Source of the DNA: Symsagittifera roscoffensis
Taxonomy: Eukaryota; Xenacoelomorpha; Acoela; Convolutidae
Direction of reading: 5' to 3'
DNA length: 64,000 nucleotides
NCBI RefSeq assembly: GCF_963678635.1
Contig: NC_087062.1
Span: forward strand, 40,563,330 to 40,627,329
This document shows positions 63,401 through 64,000 of the stretch, in pieces (position 1 is the first letter of the stretch; every line of letters begins with the position of its first letter). The notes below the pieces were generated by a model. It saw nothing but the letters and a program-made list of their open reading frames with translations. It was not told where the DNA came from and did no database searches. The position numbers and the translations under genes are program-made.

Positions 63401-63633
63401 ATTTATCTCTCTTCCAAATAACTAAGTGAATAATGCGCCTGACTCTCAAAATTTTTTGTCAAACTCATTACATAGAAAAAGTGCTACTCATTATAAAAAT
63501 ATGGTTCCAAGATTTAAAAAAATTGATAAATTTTATCTCTCAGAACATACAAAACTACAAGTTCGCCCAAAACCTTCATGATGTAATGGTAGAAATAGGC
63601 TTCAGCGGGTTTAAATTATTTCTGCTACATAGA
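60483..63633. other. AT-rich stretch, no gene supported
   Basis: Open frames at 60635-60913, 61577-61837, 61834-62115, 62709-62966 and 62976-63266 are the longest. The one at 62709-62966 has a plausible basic hydrophilic product (RYRKKLHWREISQRERRD) but no ATG start, domain or splice evidence. A copy of the GCTGTGCAAGTAGCAC motif seen at 35755-35910 lies at about 61933. Confidence 0.4.
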
Positions 63634-64000
63634 CAGGGGCGGATCTAGGATTTTCTCGAGTGGGAGGGGGGATTGCGGAAAAGAAATCAAAAATTTTGAC
63701 GACCTTTTTTTTTTAGGTCGACCAAATTGATTTTTTGAGCTCTCCCAAAGCACTGTTTTGCCCCTATTTTGTGCGCCGCAGGCAAATTTTTGAAAAAAAA
63801 ACAGTCAAAAAAGGCGTTTTTAGGCACTTTTTGGAAAATTTTGGCCGAAAATTTGCGTTTTTTCGGCGCGCGCTCCTCAAAATTAGTAAATATTGGCGCC
63901 AAAGGCGCCTTTAGAAAAATTTTAGGGTCGGTCGGCCAAAAGTGGATTTCTTAAATAGTACCAAAGGGGGGACTCTTTGGGTCGGCAGGGTGTCGCCGAA
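63634..64000 (+). repeat. GGGGCGGAT-type repeat copy cut by the window end
   Basis: Begins ACAGGGGCGGATCTAGGATT, then a G-rich edge, GGTCGACCAAATTGATTTTT, GGCGTTTTTAGGCACTTTTT, GGCGCGCGCTCCTCAAAATT and GGCGCCAAAGGCGCC. It shares these modules with 24672-24890, 32040-32160 and 22570-22660. The CAGGGGCGGAT end resembles hAT-type termini. No coding sequence. Confidence 0.5.

Overview
This is an AT-rich, repeat-dominated stretch of a metazoan nuclear genome, most likely an invertebrate. The basis is the presence of Ty3/gypsy LTR retroelements, a LINE remnant of CR1/Jockey-like type, short inverted-repeat elements, and one candidate gene with spliceosomal-type introns. I cannot name the phylum. 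No conserved host housekeeping gene, tRNA, rRNA or CRISPR is visible.

Layout. 1-7380: two old Ty3/gypsy relics lying tail to tail. One is only the C-terminal tail of pol on the + strand. The other is a gag-protease-RT-RNase H-integrase relic on the - strand, full of stops and frameshifts. 7383-15405: an enormous (ATGT)n tetranucleotide array with a 200-base assembly gap; its thousands of open codons are an artefact of the repeat. 15406-35940: mostly non-coding DNA with a CR1/Jockey-like LINE fragment, several MITE-like inverted-repeat elements, tandem duplications, and members of a dispersed ~0.5 kb repeat that I call R1. Inside this lies a plausible two-exon gene for a 57-residue secreted peptide (23620-24224), with signal peptide, consensus splice sites, stop and AATAAA.

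36679-55573: the main feature. It is an 18,895-bp LTR element bounded by two 410-bp TG...CA LTRs that differ at one base, with a 4-bp target duplication (CTTC) and a tRNA-type primer-binding site. Its internal region encodes, in order, a leader ORF, a small very basic protein, an unknown 372-residue protein, a Ty3-type Gag, a Pol (protease, RT, RNase H and the integrase zinc finger), an integrase core with a D,D35E triad and GPY/F module, two tiny membrane proteins, a ~379-codon frame with no ATG, a 909-residue envelope-like membrane glycoprotein, and an unrecognised 602-residue protein. It is roughly twice the size of ordinary Ty3/errantivirus elements and resembles an endogenous retrovirus. 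The 372-codon ORF, gag and pol share one frame interrupted by TAA, TGA and TAA, and the integrase core is in another frame. The copy is therefore either translated by recoding or splicing, or is very recently damaged. It inserted into a pre-existing array of R1 repeats (35950-36678 joined to 55574-58760).

58760-64000: AT-rich non-coding DNA with short degenerate repeats and the start of another GGGGCGGAT-type repeat cut by the window end.
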